From JAFLCM01 sp964510955 (GTDB lineage Bacteria; Planctomycetota; Phycisphaerae; Phycisphaerales; UBA1924): a stretch of DNA of 48,594 nucleotides. The notes under the pieces were generated by a model. It saw nothing but the letters and a program-made list of their open reading frames with translations. It made no database searches and was not told the origin of the DNA. The stretch lies in NCBI GenBank assembly GCA_964510955.1, contig CAZEDW010000033.1, positions 1 to 48,594 of the forward strand, given 5' to 3'. Shown here piece by piece: positions 1-8,455 of the stretch. A program made the position numbers and the translations under genes. The stretch's first letter is position 1. Each line of letters starts with the position of its first letter.

Positions 1-2622
1 CTGGCCGCCGGGTATCTGGCGCGGGCGCGGGCGGCGGCGTCGCCCAGCGCGCGGGCGCTGGCGATTCTCCGTGAGCGGCTGGCGGCGGCGCCGGGTGATG
101 AAGACTCGCTCCGCGACCTGGTGTCGCGTCTGCGGACGGCGCCGGTGGGGGAGCTGATTTCCCAGGGCGAGGAGCTGATCGACGCCTCGCCGATGCAGGA
201 GCGGCGCTACGGCGGCGCGGTGGCGGCGGAACTGGCGTTCCGGCGCGCGACCGAGGGTGTCACGTCGACCGCCGCCCAGCAGGCCAGAGCGTTTATGGAG
301 GACCAGTCGGCGGCGAGGCCTGCGGCGGTGTTGCTGCGGGCCCGGCTGCTGGCGGCCGAAGGGCGGGCGGCGGCGGCGGTGGACCAACTGGCGTCCATCC
401 AGGGGCACCCGCGCTGCGGCCCGGCGTCGGTGGCGGCGAGGATCGGCCTCCTGCTGCAACTGGGCCGGTTCGACGAGGCCGACAAGCTGATCGACTCGCT
501 TTCGGATGCCGACGATCTCGTTCGCGCGGCCAAGGCCATGGCTCTCATTCAGCGTGGGCGGGACGACGCGGCGCTGGAGACGCTCGCGCCGCTGCTTGAC
601 CCGGGCCACGCGCTCCCCAGCGGGCTTGACCGGGGCGAGCTGCTGAGCACCGCCGGGCTGCTCCACGCGCGGTCGCTGCGCGGCGAGGAGGCGCGGGATC
701 TTCTGGAGCGTGCCCTCGAGGCCGACCCGATGCGCGATGATGCGTACGTCGGGCTGATCGCGCTGTACAGCCCCGGCGGGCCGCTGGCGGACGAGGCGCG
801 GCTGATCGAGGTGATCCGGCGCATGCGCGACGCCAACCCCTCAAGCCGGGCGTTGCGGTGGATGCGCGCGCAGGAGTCGTTGGGTCGCGGGCAGCTCGAC
901 CTGGCCGAGCGTGACCTCGCCGACCTCGCCGAGGAAAACCCGACACAGCCAGAGGTGGTCGGGGCGCTGTGCGACCTGTGGGTACGGACGGGCTCGGCGG
1001 CGCAGTCCGAGGGCTGGCTGAAGGGCAAGCTGGAGCGGTTCCCGGATTCCAGCGTGCTGCTGGTCAAGCTCGCCGACGCGCTGGTGGCCCAGGGCCGCCC
1101 GACCGAGGCGGAGGGGCTGCTGAGCGAGCGGTACAGCGCGGCGCCGGGGGACGTGATGGTGTCGCGGGCGCTGGAGCAGCTCTACCGCACCCGGCTGAAC
1201 GACCCCGCCAAGGCCGACGCGCTGGCCAAGACGCGGCTGCGCAACGCGCCGGTCACCCCCGACAGCATGCTGGAGCTGGCCGAGATGGCCACCCGCGACA
1301 AGCGGTTCACCGAGGCGGGCGACGAGCTGCGGGCCCTGCTGGAGCGCTTCCCCAGGCTGATGTTCAGGGGCGATCAGACGGCGAAGGTCGCGGACTTCAT
1401 CGTGCAGTCCTGCAGGGCGGCGGCCGAGAACGACGCGTTCACCGAGCCGTTCGTGAATCTGATCAACGCGCTGACCGACGCGGCGCCGCTGCTGGGCATC
1501 GAGCCGGTGCGGATGCGGCTGTTCGTCGCGGCGCGGAGCGACTGGATCGAGGCGGACAAGCTGATCTCGTACGTCGAGGCGGCGGTGAAGCGCTTCCCGC
1601 AGCGTGCCGAGGCGATCGTGCTGCAGACCGCCCGCGATGCGCTGGACACCGCGTTCCGGCGACTGGCCAACCGCCAGGCGAACATCAAGCTGCCGCGGGC
1701 CGACACGGACATGATCCGTGACTACGCCAAGCGCGCCCTGGGCGTGATCGAGCTGGCGCCGCGGGTGCTGGGCAAGGTCTCGGCGGCCAGCGCCACCATG
1801 TGGATCCAGCTGGCCACCGAGGCGCGGAACGGCGAGAGCCTCGAGCGGGCAGTCGACGAGGCCCGCGCCGGCGGCGTGATGGACGAGGTGTACGACAGTT
1901 ACCTCCGCGCCAACAACCGCGCCGCCAAGCCGCCGCAGCGGGCCGACGTGGCCTATTCGCTGGGAAACTGGTTGAGCACGCTGGGGCGCGACCAGGCGGC
2001 CGAGCGGATGTTGCGAGACGCCATCCGCATGGACCCGGAGCACCCCGGCGCGTGCAACGACCTGGGCTACAAGCTGCTGGTCGCCGACCGCGACATCGAG
2101 GAGGCGCACCGGCTCATCCAGGTGGCTGTGAAGAAGGAGCCCGAGCGGGCGAGCTACATCGATTCACTGGGCTGGGCCCGGTACAAGCTGGGCATCATCC
2201 AGGACGACAAGGACCCCGTGACCGGCGAGGCGCGGCAGGGCGCCGTGTCGCTGCTCAGCCGTGCGCTGGAGCTGCTCTCCAAGGACGACAAGGTGGAGAT
2301 GCGGACCAGCAGCCCGATCATCATCGACCACCTCGGCGACGCGTCGTGGGCGGCGGGCGACCAGGAGACCGCCGTGCGCCACTGGGACATCGCGGCGCAG
2401 GAGTCGCGTGCGCTTTTGGATGAAGACGAGAAGCTGGAGAAGGCGGACCCGGACGCGCCCATCCCCGCGGGGCTTGAGAGCGCGATCAGCCTGGGCGAGT
2501 CGCTGCGCAAGGAGTTGAAGGCGGTGGCGGAGAACACCAAGGAGAAGGCGCGGGCGGCGCGGGCGGGGGAGGAGCCGAGGGTGGCGAGAAGAATCGCCGA
2601 GGCTTCCAAGGCAACGAAGTAG
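1..2622 (+). CDS. TPR-repeat protein, 5' end outside the window
   Basis: The frame is open from the first base and runs to a TAG at 2620-2622, so this is the last 873 residues of a longer protein. It is a chain of helical pairs rich in Ala, Leu, Glu and Arg with the TPR pattern of small residues at fixed spacing. Clear repeats lie around codons 680-720, with the phrases AAERMLRDAIRMDPEHPGA and EAHRLIQVAVKKEPERASYIDSLGWARYKLG. TPR arrays of this size act as protein-binding scaffolds; no catalytic motif is seen. The last 50 residues are charged and probably disordered. The GTG at 121 is an internal codon and not a convincing start. Partner and location cannot be told, since the N-terminus that could carry a signal or membrane anchor is missing. 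Confidence 0.85.
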   Translation: MAAGYLARARAAASPSARALAILRERLAAAPGDEDSLRDLVSRLRTAPVGELISQGEELIDASPMQERRYGGAVAAELAFRRATEGVTSTAAQQARAFMEDQSAARPAAVLLRARLLAAEGRAAAAVDQLASIQGHPRCGPASVAARIGLLLQLGRFDEADKLIDSLSDADDLVRAAKAMALIQRGRDDAALETLAPLLDPGHALPSGLDRGELLSTAGLLHARSLRGEEARDLLERALEADPMRDDAYVGLIALYSPGGPLADEARLIEVIRRMRDANPSSRALRWMRAQESLGRGQLDLAERDLADLAEENPTQPEVVGALCDLWVRTGSAAQSEGWLKGKLERFPDSSVLLVKLADALVAQGRPTEAEGLLSERYSAAPGDVMVSRALEQLYRTRLNDPAKADALAKTRLRNAPVTPDSMLELAEMATRDKRFTEAGDELRALLERFPRLMFRGDQTAKVADFIVQSCRAAAENDAFTEPFVNLINALTDAAPLLGIEPVRMRLFVAARSDWIEADKLISYVEAAVKRFPQRAEAIVLQTARDALDTAFRRLANRQANIKLPRADTDMIRDYAKRALGVIELAPRVLGKVSAASATMWIQLATEARNGESLERAVDEARAGGVMDEVYDSYLRANNRAAKPPQRADVAYSLGNWLSTLGRDQAAERMLRDAIRMDPEHPGACNDLGYKLLVADRDIEEAHRLIQVAVKKEPERASYIDSLGWARYKLGIIQDDKDPVTGEARQGAVSLLSRALELLSKDDKVEMRTSSPIIIDHLGDASWAAGDQETAVRHWDIAAQESRALLDEDEKLEKADPDAPIPAGLESAISLGESLRKELKAVAENTKEKARAARAGEEPRVARRIAEASKATK

Positions 2623-2682
2623 CCCCATCTGCCCCCAAACATCGGTATTGAGCGAACACCGGGTTTGTGTAGCATCTCTGGG

Positions 2683-5046
2683 ATGAAGAGTGCCTTTCGC
2701 CGCCTGAGTACATCGAACCGTGTGTGTGCGTTCCGGAAGGGAGGCGGCGTTGGTGTCGTCATCTTGGTGTGTTGGTTCATGGGGGTGGAGATCGCCCAAG
2801 CAGCGTTGCGTGAAGCAGGGATAATCACCACCTCCGTGCCGCTCAACGAGAGCGTGTCAGGGTTCGGAACCACGGAAGTCATCACGATCCCGCTCGCGGC
2901 GCCGTTCAGTGCCGAGAATGCCGGCGCGGTGGTCGTCGGGCCGTTCGTTGTCGGATTGTCCGCGACTGCCGGCTCCGTCTCGAACACATTCAGCAACGAG
3001 GTGTCGATCGCTCTCATGTCGGCGAATGGAGTGATCAGCAACATCGATTTCGGTCTCTCGAGCACCCTCGGCACTGTGCCCGCCAATACGACATCCCGCT
3101 TGTCTGCGGTCGGTCAGATGGTTCTCAAGCCGGTGAACGGGTCCGTTGTCGACTGCGAAGCAGTTCGTATTACAGTCAGGAACACTCGGAGTAACGCAAG
3201 CTCCGGCACAATGTCGACAACGCTCACGCCGGCGGCCGGAGGTAGTGTGCCGGTCATTGCCACCTATGGCGGTTACCAGTCGTCGATCGATGCAAACGTG
3301 CGGCTTGTGTTGCCAGCGCTGACGGGCATTACTGTCACCAATCCCGGCAGTTCAACGCTTTGGACGACGACCGCTTGGACTGTGATTCCGGTGCCGCAGC
3401 CGGTGCCGCTTTCCGGGCTTCGGATGGCCGCGGCGCCGCCCTTTGCGGCTGCTCGTCAAGCCTCGCTACAGACCAGTGGCGTTCTCCAGTGCGAGTTGCT
3501 GCTGGACGATGGTTCATCGATCCCGATGCCGGATTTCATGTCAAGCGTTCCGGGCGCCTACTTCGTGAATGGGGCGAGGTGGGATGTTCCGGCTTCCATG
3601 CAGCCGGTGATGCGTGATCGCTCGTTCGTGGGGTGGCGGTACAGGTTGGTTGTGTCGGCGCTGCCGCCGTCGGGGCAGGTCCGCTTCCAGGCGTTTGCCG
3701 GATTCGAGTTCCTGCTGGCGTTTGACGATTCTGATTCGGATGGGCTATGGGATCGGTGGGAGTCGACGGCCCCTGGAAACGGGATCGACGCTGATGGCGA
3801 CGGCATCGTGGACCTGTCGCTTTCGGCTCGCGGAGCGACCCCTGATCGCAAGGACATCTTCGTCGAAATCGATGCCATGACCGGCTGCAAGCCGATGGCA
3901 AGTTCTCTCGATCGTGTGCGTGACGCCTTTGCGCAAGCGCCGGTCGCTGGTGGGATTGCTCTTCACCTCGACGACGGTGGCCACAACGCCATCGGTCTTG
4001 GTGATTGGCAATCGCCGCTGGAATGGAGCCTGTTCAATACGATCAAGAACGGGTCAAATCCGACCTTCGGGACACCGGCTGAACTGGGCGATCAGAACTC
4101 GGCGGCGATCCTGGCTGCCAAGCGGCTTACGTACCGGTACTGCATGTTTGTGAACAAGTTTGTCATTGGATATGACTCGCTCGGGCAGGAGCAACTATGC
4201 AGCGGTGAGGCGGCGGGTCGACCGAGCAGCAACTTCTTTGTGTCTTTGAAAGCGTTCCCGCTCCCGCCGGGCTGCTCTCCGGAGGATGCGGAAGCCGGCA
4301 CGTTTATGCACGAACTCGGCCATACCCTCGGCCTTTCCCACGGCGGTTCCGATGGTCAAGCGACTGTCAATTACAAGCCTAACTACAAGAGCGTCATGAG
4401 CTACATTTGGCAGATGCCTGACCTTCTCTTAGCGAATACGAGCTCGTCGGCCTGGCGTCTTGACTATTCGCGTGAAGCGTGGGGTACGCTTGATCAACGT
4501 TCAGGATTAGACGAATCGCTTGGCCTGAGATTGCCGCCGGGTCCGGCTATGGACCCGGTATACCTCGTCCCGTTCCGGGCTGCCAACGGCAAAAAGCGCT
4601 GGGCCTTTGCTGATCAGGGCCAGCCAGTGGATTGGGACGGCAACAACAACGCCGGCGATAACGCATCAGTGCGGTACGCTGTGAATGACCTGGATGGGAA
4701 TGGCTCAGCACCTCTGGTCGAGATGACGGGCTACAACGACTGGGAAAACCTTACTTACAACTTCCGCAGGTCGTACAACTTCCTGAGCGGCCTTGGTGTG
4801 GCTTCACAGGACGAGTTCAGCACGGCGACGGTTTCACTGCTGCGTTCGTGGCCGCTGCCCTGTCCCGCGGACATCGATGACAGCCGATCAATCGACACCG
4901 GTGACCTGACCATCCTCCTTCTTCGCTTTGGCCAGAAAACGCCCGCCGGATCGGTCGGTGCGGCGGCTGACTTGAATGGTGATGGTGTGGTCAACACCCA
5001 AGACCTCACGTTGCTGCTGCTTCGCTTTGGCCAGCTATGCCCGTAG
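2683..5046 (+). CDS. Secreted metzincin-type metalloprotease with dockerin-like C-terminus
   Basis: A 787-residue exported protein. The ATG at 2683 is chosen over an upstream TTG at 2665 because it gives a basic N-region, a hydrophobic core (GVVILVCWFMG) and a likely cleavage site near AQA. An Asp-rich calcium-binding stretch (DSDSDGLWD, DADGDGIVD) at about residues 350-375 leads into KDIFVEIDAM, a motif often found at the start of such peptidase domains. The zinc site HELGHTLGLSH begins at His543 and fits HExxHxxGxxH, followed by a Met-turn-like KSVMSY near residue 568, so the fold is metzincin. The last 60 residues are two EF-hand-like repeats (DIDDSRSIDTGDL, DLNGDGVVNTQDL) of the dockerin type. 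The substrate is unknown. Its 3' end overlaps the convergent gene by 41 nt. Confidence 0.8.
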   Translation: MKSAFRRLSTSNRVCAFRKGGGVGVVILVCWFMGVEIAQAALREAGIITTSVPLNESVSGFGTTEVITIPLAAPFSAENAGAVVVGPFVVGLSATAGSVSNTFSNEVSIALMSANGVISNIDFGLSSTLGTVPANTTSRLSAVGQMVLKPVNGSVVDCEAVRITVRNTRSNASSGTMSTTLTPAAGGSVPVIATYGGYQSSIDANVRLVLPALTGITVTNPGSSTLWTTTAWTVIPVPQPVPLSGLRMAAAPPFAAARQASLQTSGVLQCELLLDDGSSIPMPDFMSSVPGAYFVNGARWDVPASMQPVMRDRSFVGWRYRLVVSALPPSGQVRFQAFAGFEFLLAFDDSDSDGLWDRWESTAPGNGIDADGDGIVDLSLSARGATPDRKDIFVEIDAMTGCKPMASSLDRVRDAFAQAPVAGGIALHLDDGGHNAIGLGDWQSPLEWSLFNTIKNGSNPTFGTPAELGDQNSAAILAAKRLTYRYCMFVNKFVIGYDSLGQEQLCSGEAAGRPSSNFFVSLKAFPLPPGCSPEDAEAGTFMHELGHTLGLSHGGSDGQATVNYKPNYKSVMSYIWQMPDLLLANTSSSAWRLDYSREAWGTLDQRSGLDESLGLRLPPGPAMDPVYLVPFRAANGKKRWAFADQGQPVDWDGNNNAGDNASVRYAVNDLDGNGSAPLVEMTGYNDWENLTYNFRRSYNFLSGLGVASQDEFSTATVSLLRSWPLPCPADIDDSRSIDTGDLTILLLRFGQKTPAGSVGAAADLNGDGVVNTQDLTLLLLRFGQLCP

Positions 5047-6358
5047 GCCGCTCGCTCGCAGCCAGATCATGCCTCAGAACGCTCATCGCCGGCACGGGCG
5101 GGAAGGGCACGCGCAGGCGGAACCCCACGAACTCATCGAGGGGCCTGCCCAGGGCGGCGGCCATGCGCGCCGCCAGGCGCGGGTAAGCGAGGAACTCCGG
5201 TGTAGTCAGGTCGGGCGGCGCGTCGCGCCCGCCCGGCGATTCGAGGCTCAGCGAGATTCTCATCGCCCCGGCCTCCATGCCGTCGGCGGGGTAAACGGGG
5301 CCGCTGGGGAGCTGGTTAAAGATGTGGGCCCGGGGCGTCATGGCGAAGGCCAGGTCGCGGTGGACGAGCAGGTCGTGGATGAGCAGTTCCGCAGGGGTGT
5401 TGAGAGAAGTGTTGTGGGAGCCTGTCTGGTCTTCGGGAGTTCGGACGGCGCTGAATACGCCGCGGCGCACCCAGCCCGTGACGACGTCCATCAGCCCCGC
5501 GCGCCCGAGGGGCGCCTCGCCGACCATCAGGCGGGTGCGCCCGTTCGGGGTGCGGGAGAGTGTCATCTCCGGGAGCCACGGCGAGCAGAACTCGGGCATC
5601 AGCGGGACGCCGCCGGGGGTGATGCCGGCGGGGTCGATCGGGCCAAAGCTGTCAGAGGTCTTGAAGCGGCCCTCGTCGTCGTGGATGGCGATGTTGGCGA
5701 CGGCCCATGGGAGATCGTTGCGGAGGCGCTGGAATCCGATGAAGCCGCCGGCGCGGGCCAGGTCGAGTTTTCCCGGCGTTGCGCTGGGGGCGATCGCCTG
5801 CGCGCTGAGCTGGAGCGCCGCGCGGATTCCCCAGGTGGCGCTGTTGCCCAGGAACGACTGCCTGCGGTGGGCCTCCTCGCGTGAACGAGAGGAGGAGGAG
5901 CCGGTGAGCATGGCGGCGAAGGTGTCGCGGTCGTAGGCGTGCCGGGCCTGGGTGTCGCGGAAGCGGGCGACTGCGTCCTTGAGTGAGTCGATGACCTCGC
6001 CGGGTGCGCCCGCTTTTTTCAGCGCGCGGGCGAAGATGCGGACCCCGTTGTCGCCGGGCAGACGCGAAGCGACCAGCGCCGGGTCGGACTCGGTGACGAT
6101 GCGGCAGAGCTTCCAGGCGAGGCTCTTGTCGATGCCGAGCGCCCGTGACGCCGCCTGGGGCACGCTCGGGTCCAGGCTGGTCGCTTCCAGGGCGCCCGAA
6201 ATTGCCTTGCGAACAGCCTGGACGGCGGAGCGCACGTCGGCGTCGAAGGTCGTCGGCTGGGGCGGCGGGGGGGTTGACAGGCTGGTTCTTGGCATGCCGT
6301 TCAAAGTGCGAACAAGCTGGCGCAGCTCTGGAATTCTAGCTCGGAATCGCCTGGTCAC
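5006..6358 (-). CDS. Conserved-looking hypothetical protein with possible N-terminal helix-turn-helix
   Basis: A 450-residue protein without signal peptide or membrane segment; I do not recognise the family. Residues 65-95 (ASRALGIDKSLAWKLCRIV) could form a helix-turn-helix, but this rests on pattern only. The rest is mixed alpha/beta with several Pro-rich turns (PEFCSPWLPEM, FPPVPAM). The GTG at 6358 is the longest plausible start, with AAGGA about 12 nt upstream, farther than usual. An ATG at 6295 (MPRTSL) after a poor ribosome site is the alternative. The stop lies inside the 3' end of the convergent metzincin gene, a 41-nt tail-to-tail overlap. A cytoplasmic regulator is possible but unproven. 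Confidence 0.65.
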   Translation of the reverse strand: MTRRFRARIPELRQLVRTLNGMPRTSLSTPPPPQPTTFDADVRSAVQAVRKAISGALEATSLDPSVPQAASRALGIDKSLAWKLCRIVTESDPALVASRLPGDNGVRIFARALKKAGAPGEVIDSLKDAVARFRDTQARHAYDRDTFAAMLTGSSSSRSREEAHRRQSFLGNSATWGIRAALQLSAQAIAPSATPGKLDLARAGGFIGFQRLRNDLPWAVANIAIHDDEGRFKTSDSFGPIDPAGITPGGVPLMPEFCSPWLPEMTLSRTPNGRTRLMVGEAPLGRAGLMDVVTGWVRRGVFSAVRTPEDQTGSHNTSLNTPAELLIHDLLVHRDLAFAMTPRAHIFNQLPSGPVYPADGMEAGAMRISLSLESPGGRDAPPDLTTPEFLAYPRLAARMAAALGRPLDEFVGFRLRVPFPPVPAMSVLRHDLAASERPTGIAGQSEAAAT

Positions 6359-6505
6359 AAGCGAAATGATCCTTCTTTCGACATTTCTTCAAAGAAAGGT
6401 GGACCGAATCGATTATCGGGGTAGATTGTGTTGACTGGATCACCTTGACCCGGGTGCGCCGTGGCGGTGTCTGTTCCGCCGCCCGGAGCGTGCCGGCGCC
6501 CACCG

Positions 6506-6513
6506 AAGGAGAG
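6506..6513 (+). promoter_or_regulatory. Ribosome binding site fixing the start at 6520
   Basis: AAGGAGAG sits six bases before the ATG at 6520. It decides between that ATG and the in-frame upstream TTG at 6445, which has no such site. Confidence 0.75.
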
Positions 6514-6519
6514 ACCGAG

Positions 6520-8370
6520 ATGACCCGTTGCGTTCATGATTCACCCCGCGTTGTTGTGACCTGTGCGCTGCTTGTACTTGCGTCGGCGCCGGTTCTGGGG
6601 CAGTACTCCAGCAGCAACACGTCGAACCTGCCGGTTGCGGACCTTGGCAGCGAGCAGGTGCAGCCCAAGGTGCGCGCCACGAGCGACGGGGGCTGCTATG
6701 TGGCGTGGTTCGACAACGCCGGCGGGGGGTACGACGTGAAGCTGCAGCGGCTCAACGCCCGCGGCTATGAGCAGTGGGCCCACAACGGCGTTCTCATCGC
6801 CGACCGATCCGTCTCCTCCACGGTCGACTATGACCTGATCGTCGATAGCGCCGGCAACGCGGTCATCGCGTTCAACGATGACCGCGCGACGCCCGGCGGG
6901 AACCAGCAGGTGACGGTGCAGAAGGTCAGCCCCGCGGGCACGCTGCTGTGGGGAGCCGGGAGCACGATCACCAACGACGCCAACTTCAAGGGCAATCCCC
7001 GCGTGTGCCAGCTCTCCACCGGCGACTACGTCGTGGGTTACAGCACGCTGAACACGCAGATTCCGATTCAACGGCTGGACAGTAACGGCGTGCCCCAGCT
7101 CGGTGCCCCGGTGGTGCTGCAGGAAGCGGGCCACTACATGTCGCTGACCGATCTCCAGCCGGACAGCGCGGGCAACTTCATCGCCCTGTGGGTGCGCGGA
7201 AGCACTACGAACCCGAATACCAGCTCCAAGGCGCTGTACACCCAGAAGTACGACGCCTCGGTGGCGCCGCTGTGGAACGCGGGCACCTCGGTCATTGTCT
7301 TCAATACCACGAGCATCCAGAACGGTTACTTCCCGACCATGATCCCCGACGGGGCGGGCGGGGCGGTCTACGGCTGGTACGAGACGGGCGGCTCGCGGAA
7401 CGCGTACATCCAGCACGTGCTCTCGACCGGGGCGTTGAAGTTCGCTTCGCCGGTCGCCAACACCGGCGTGACGGCCGGGCGCATCCGCATCTCGGCGGGC
7501 CTGGCCTACGACCCGGTTGGCGGGAACTACTTCCTCGCCAGCACCGAGAGCGCGACGCCCACGCAGGGGAACTACAGCGTCATCGTCAACAAGATCGACT
7601 CCGCCGGCGCCCGCCAGTGGACCGACACCGGCGTCTTGATTCTGCCCACCGGCACCGGCAACCAGTCGGGCTTCGTGCAGTGCGTCGCCACTCCGGACGG
7701 CGGGTGCATGGTGTTCGGCCAGGACTCGCGGAGCGCGCTCACCGGCGTGGTGTTCGGCGCGGGCGTGAAGCCGGGCGGGGCGGTGGATTGGTCCATCCTG
7801 CCCTGCGCCGTCGACTCCGGCAAGGCCAGGCTGAATGTCGCCATGAGCACCGCGGGGTACGCGCTGCTGGCCTGGACCAATGGACCCAGCGGCTCCGGCG
7901 ACGTGCTGGTGCAGAACGTCAACACCGACGGCACGCTCGGCGTGGCCCCGTTTGTGGTGTCCAGCACCGCCGGGGGCACCCGCTGCCCCGGCTCGAGCAT
8001 CACGCTCAGCGTTGCGGCGGAGGGTTCGCCCACAATCGGCTACCAGTGGCGCAAGAACACGGTCGATATCGGCGGCGCCAACGGAACTTCGTACAACATC
8101 CCCTCGGCGTCGGGCGCCGACGCCGGCAACTATGACTGCCGGCTCACCAACGATCGCGGGACTGTGTACAGCCCCGGCGCCACCATCGCGGTGCTGGTGC
8201 AGGACATCAACGGCGACGGCTATGTCGGGACGCCGGACCTCCTGGTGCTCCTGGGCAACTTCGGCGGCAGCGTGCCCCCCGGCACCGGCGGCGATCTGAA
8301 CGGCGACGGGCAGGTGAATACCCTCGACCTGATCTCCCTGATCGGCGTATTCGGCGCTACGTGCAGTTGA
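6520..8370 (+). CDS. Secreted protein with Ig-like domain and dockerin-like C-terminus
   Basis: A 616-residue exported protein. The N-terminus (MTRCVHDSPRVVVTCALLVL, then ASAPVLGQ) is a signal peptide. Residues 25-490 contain repeated blocks of the sort GGCYVAWFDNAGGGYDVKLQRL and GGAVYGWYE, spaced like blades of a beta-propeller; this is inferred from pattern. Residues 490-565 look like an immunoglobulin I-set domain (TRCPGSSITLSV, GYQWRKN, DAGNYDCRLTN) with paired Cys and the W-x-K and DxGxYxC marks. The C-terminus holds two EF-hand-like repeats (DINGDGYVGTPDL, DLNGDGQVNTLDL), the dockerin-like module also found at 2683-5046 and 32226-33674. It probably has a surface or extracellular role. 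A strong terminator follows at 8408. Confidence 0.8.
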   Translation: MTRCVHDSPRVVVTCALLVLASAPVLGQYSSSNTSNLPVADLGSEQVQPKVRATSDGGCYVAWFDNAGGGYDVKLQRLNARGYEQWAHNGVLIADRSVSSTVDYDLIVDSAGNAVIAFNDDRATPGGNQQVTVQKVSPAGTLLWGAGSTITNDANFKGNPRVCQLSTGDYVVGYSTLNTQIPIQRLDSNGVPQLGAPVVLQEAGHYMSLTDLQPDSAGNFIALWVRGSTTNPNTSSKALYTQKYDASVAPLWNAGTSVIVFNTTSIQNGYFPTMIPDGAGGAVYGWYETGGSRNAYIQHVLSTGALKFASPVANTGVTAGRIRISAGLAYDPVGGNYFLASTESATPTQGNYSVIVNKIDSAGARQWTDTGVLILPTGTGNQSGFVQCVATPDGGCMVFGQDSRSALTGVVFGAGVKPGGAVDWSILPCAVDSGKARLNVAMSTAGYALLAWTNGPSGSGDVLVQNVNTDGTLGVAPFVVSSTAGGTRCPGSSITLSVAAEGSPTIGYQWRKNTVDIGGANGTSYNIPSASGADAGNYDCRLTNDRGTVYSPGATIAVLVQDINGDGYVGTPDLLVLLGNFGGSVPPGTGGDLNGDGQVNTLDLISLIGVFGATCS

Positions 8371-8407
8371 ACGGTCCGGCCCAGCGACCAACCAAGGAAT
8401 TCATGTC

Positions 8408-8437
8408 AAGGCCCCGTGCAGCGGCACGGGGCCTTTT
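8408..8437 (+). terminator. Rho-independent terminator after the Ig-dockerin gene
   Basis: Twelve perfectly paired bases (AAGGCCCCGTGC with GCACGGGGCCTT) close a four-base loop, AGCG, and run into TTTT. It lies 38 nt after the stop at 8370. On the opposite strand no T-run follows the stem, so it mainly serves the plus strand. Confidence 0.9.
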
Positions 8438-8455
8438 CCGTTCCTCGCGCGCCGG

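Noticed and set aside
841..2109. 422-codon open frame on the minus strand inside the TPR gene
   Set aside because: It lies antisense to a clear TPR protein. Its residues (Arg, Val, His, Gln rich) are the usual shadow of high-GC codons, with no motif or ribosome site.
6541..8391. 616-codon open frame antisense to the Ig-dockerin gene
   Set aside because: Composition is typical of an antisense shadow; the plus strand has a signal peptide, Ig domain and dockerin.
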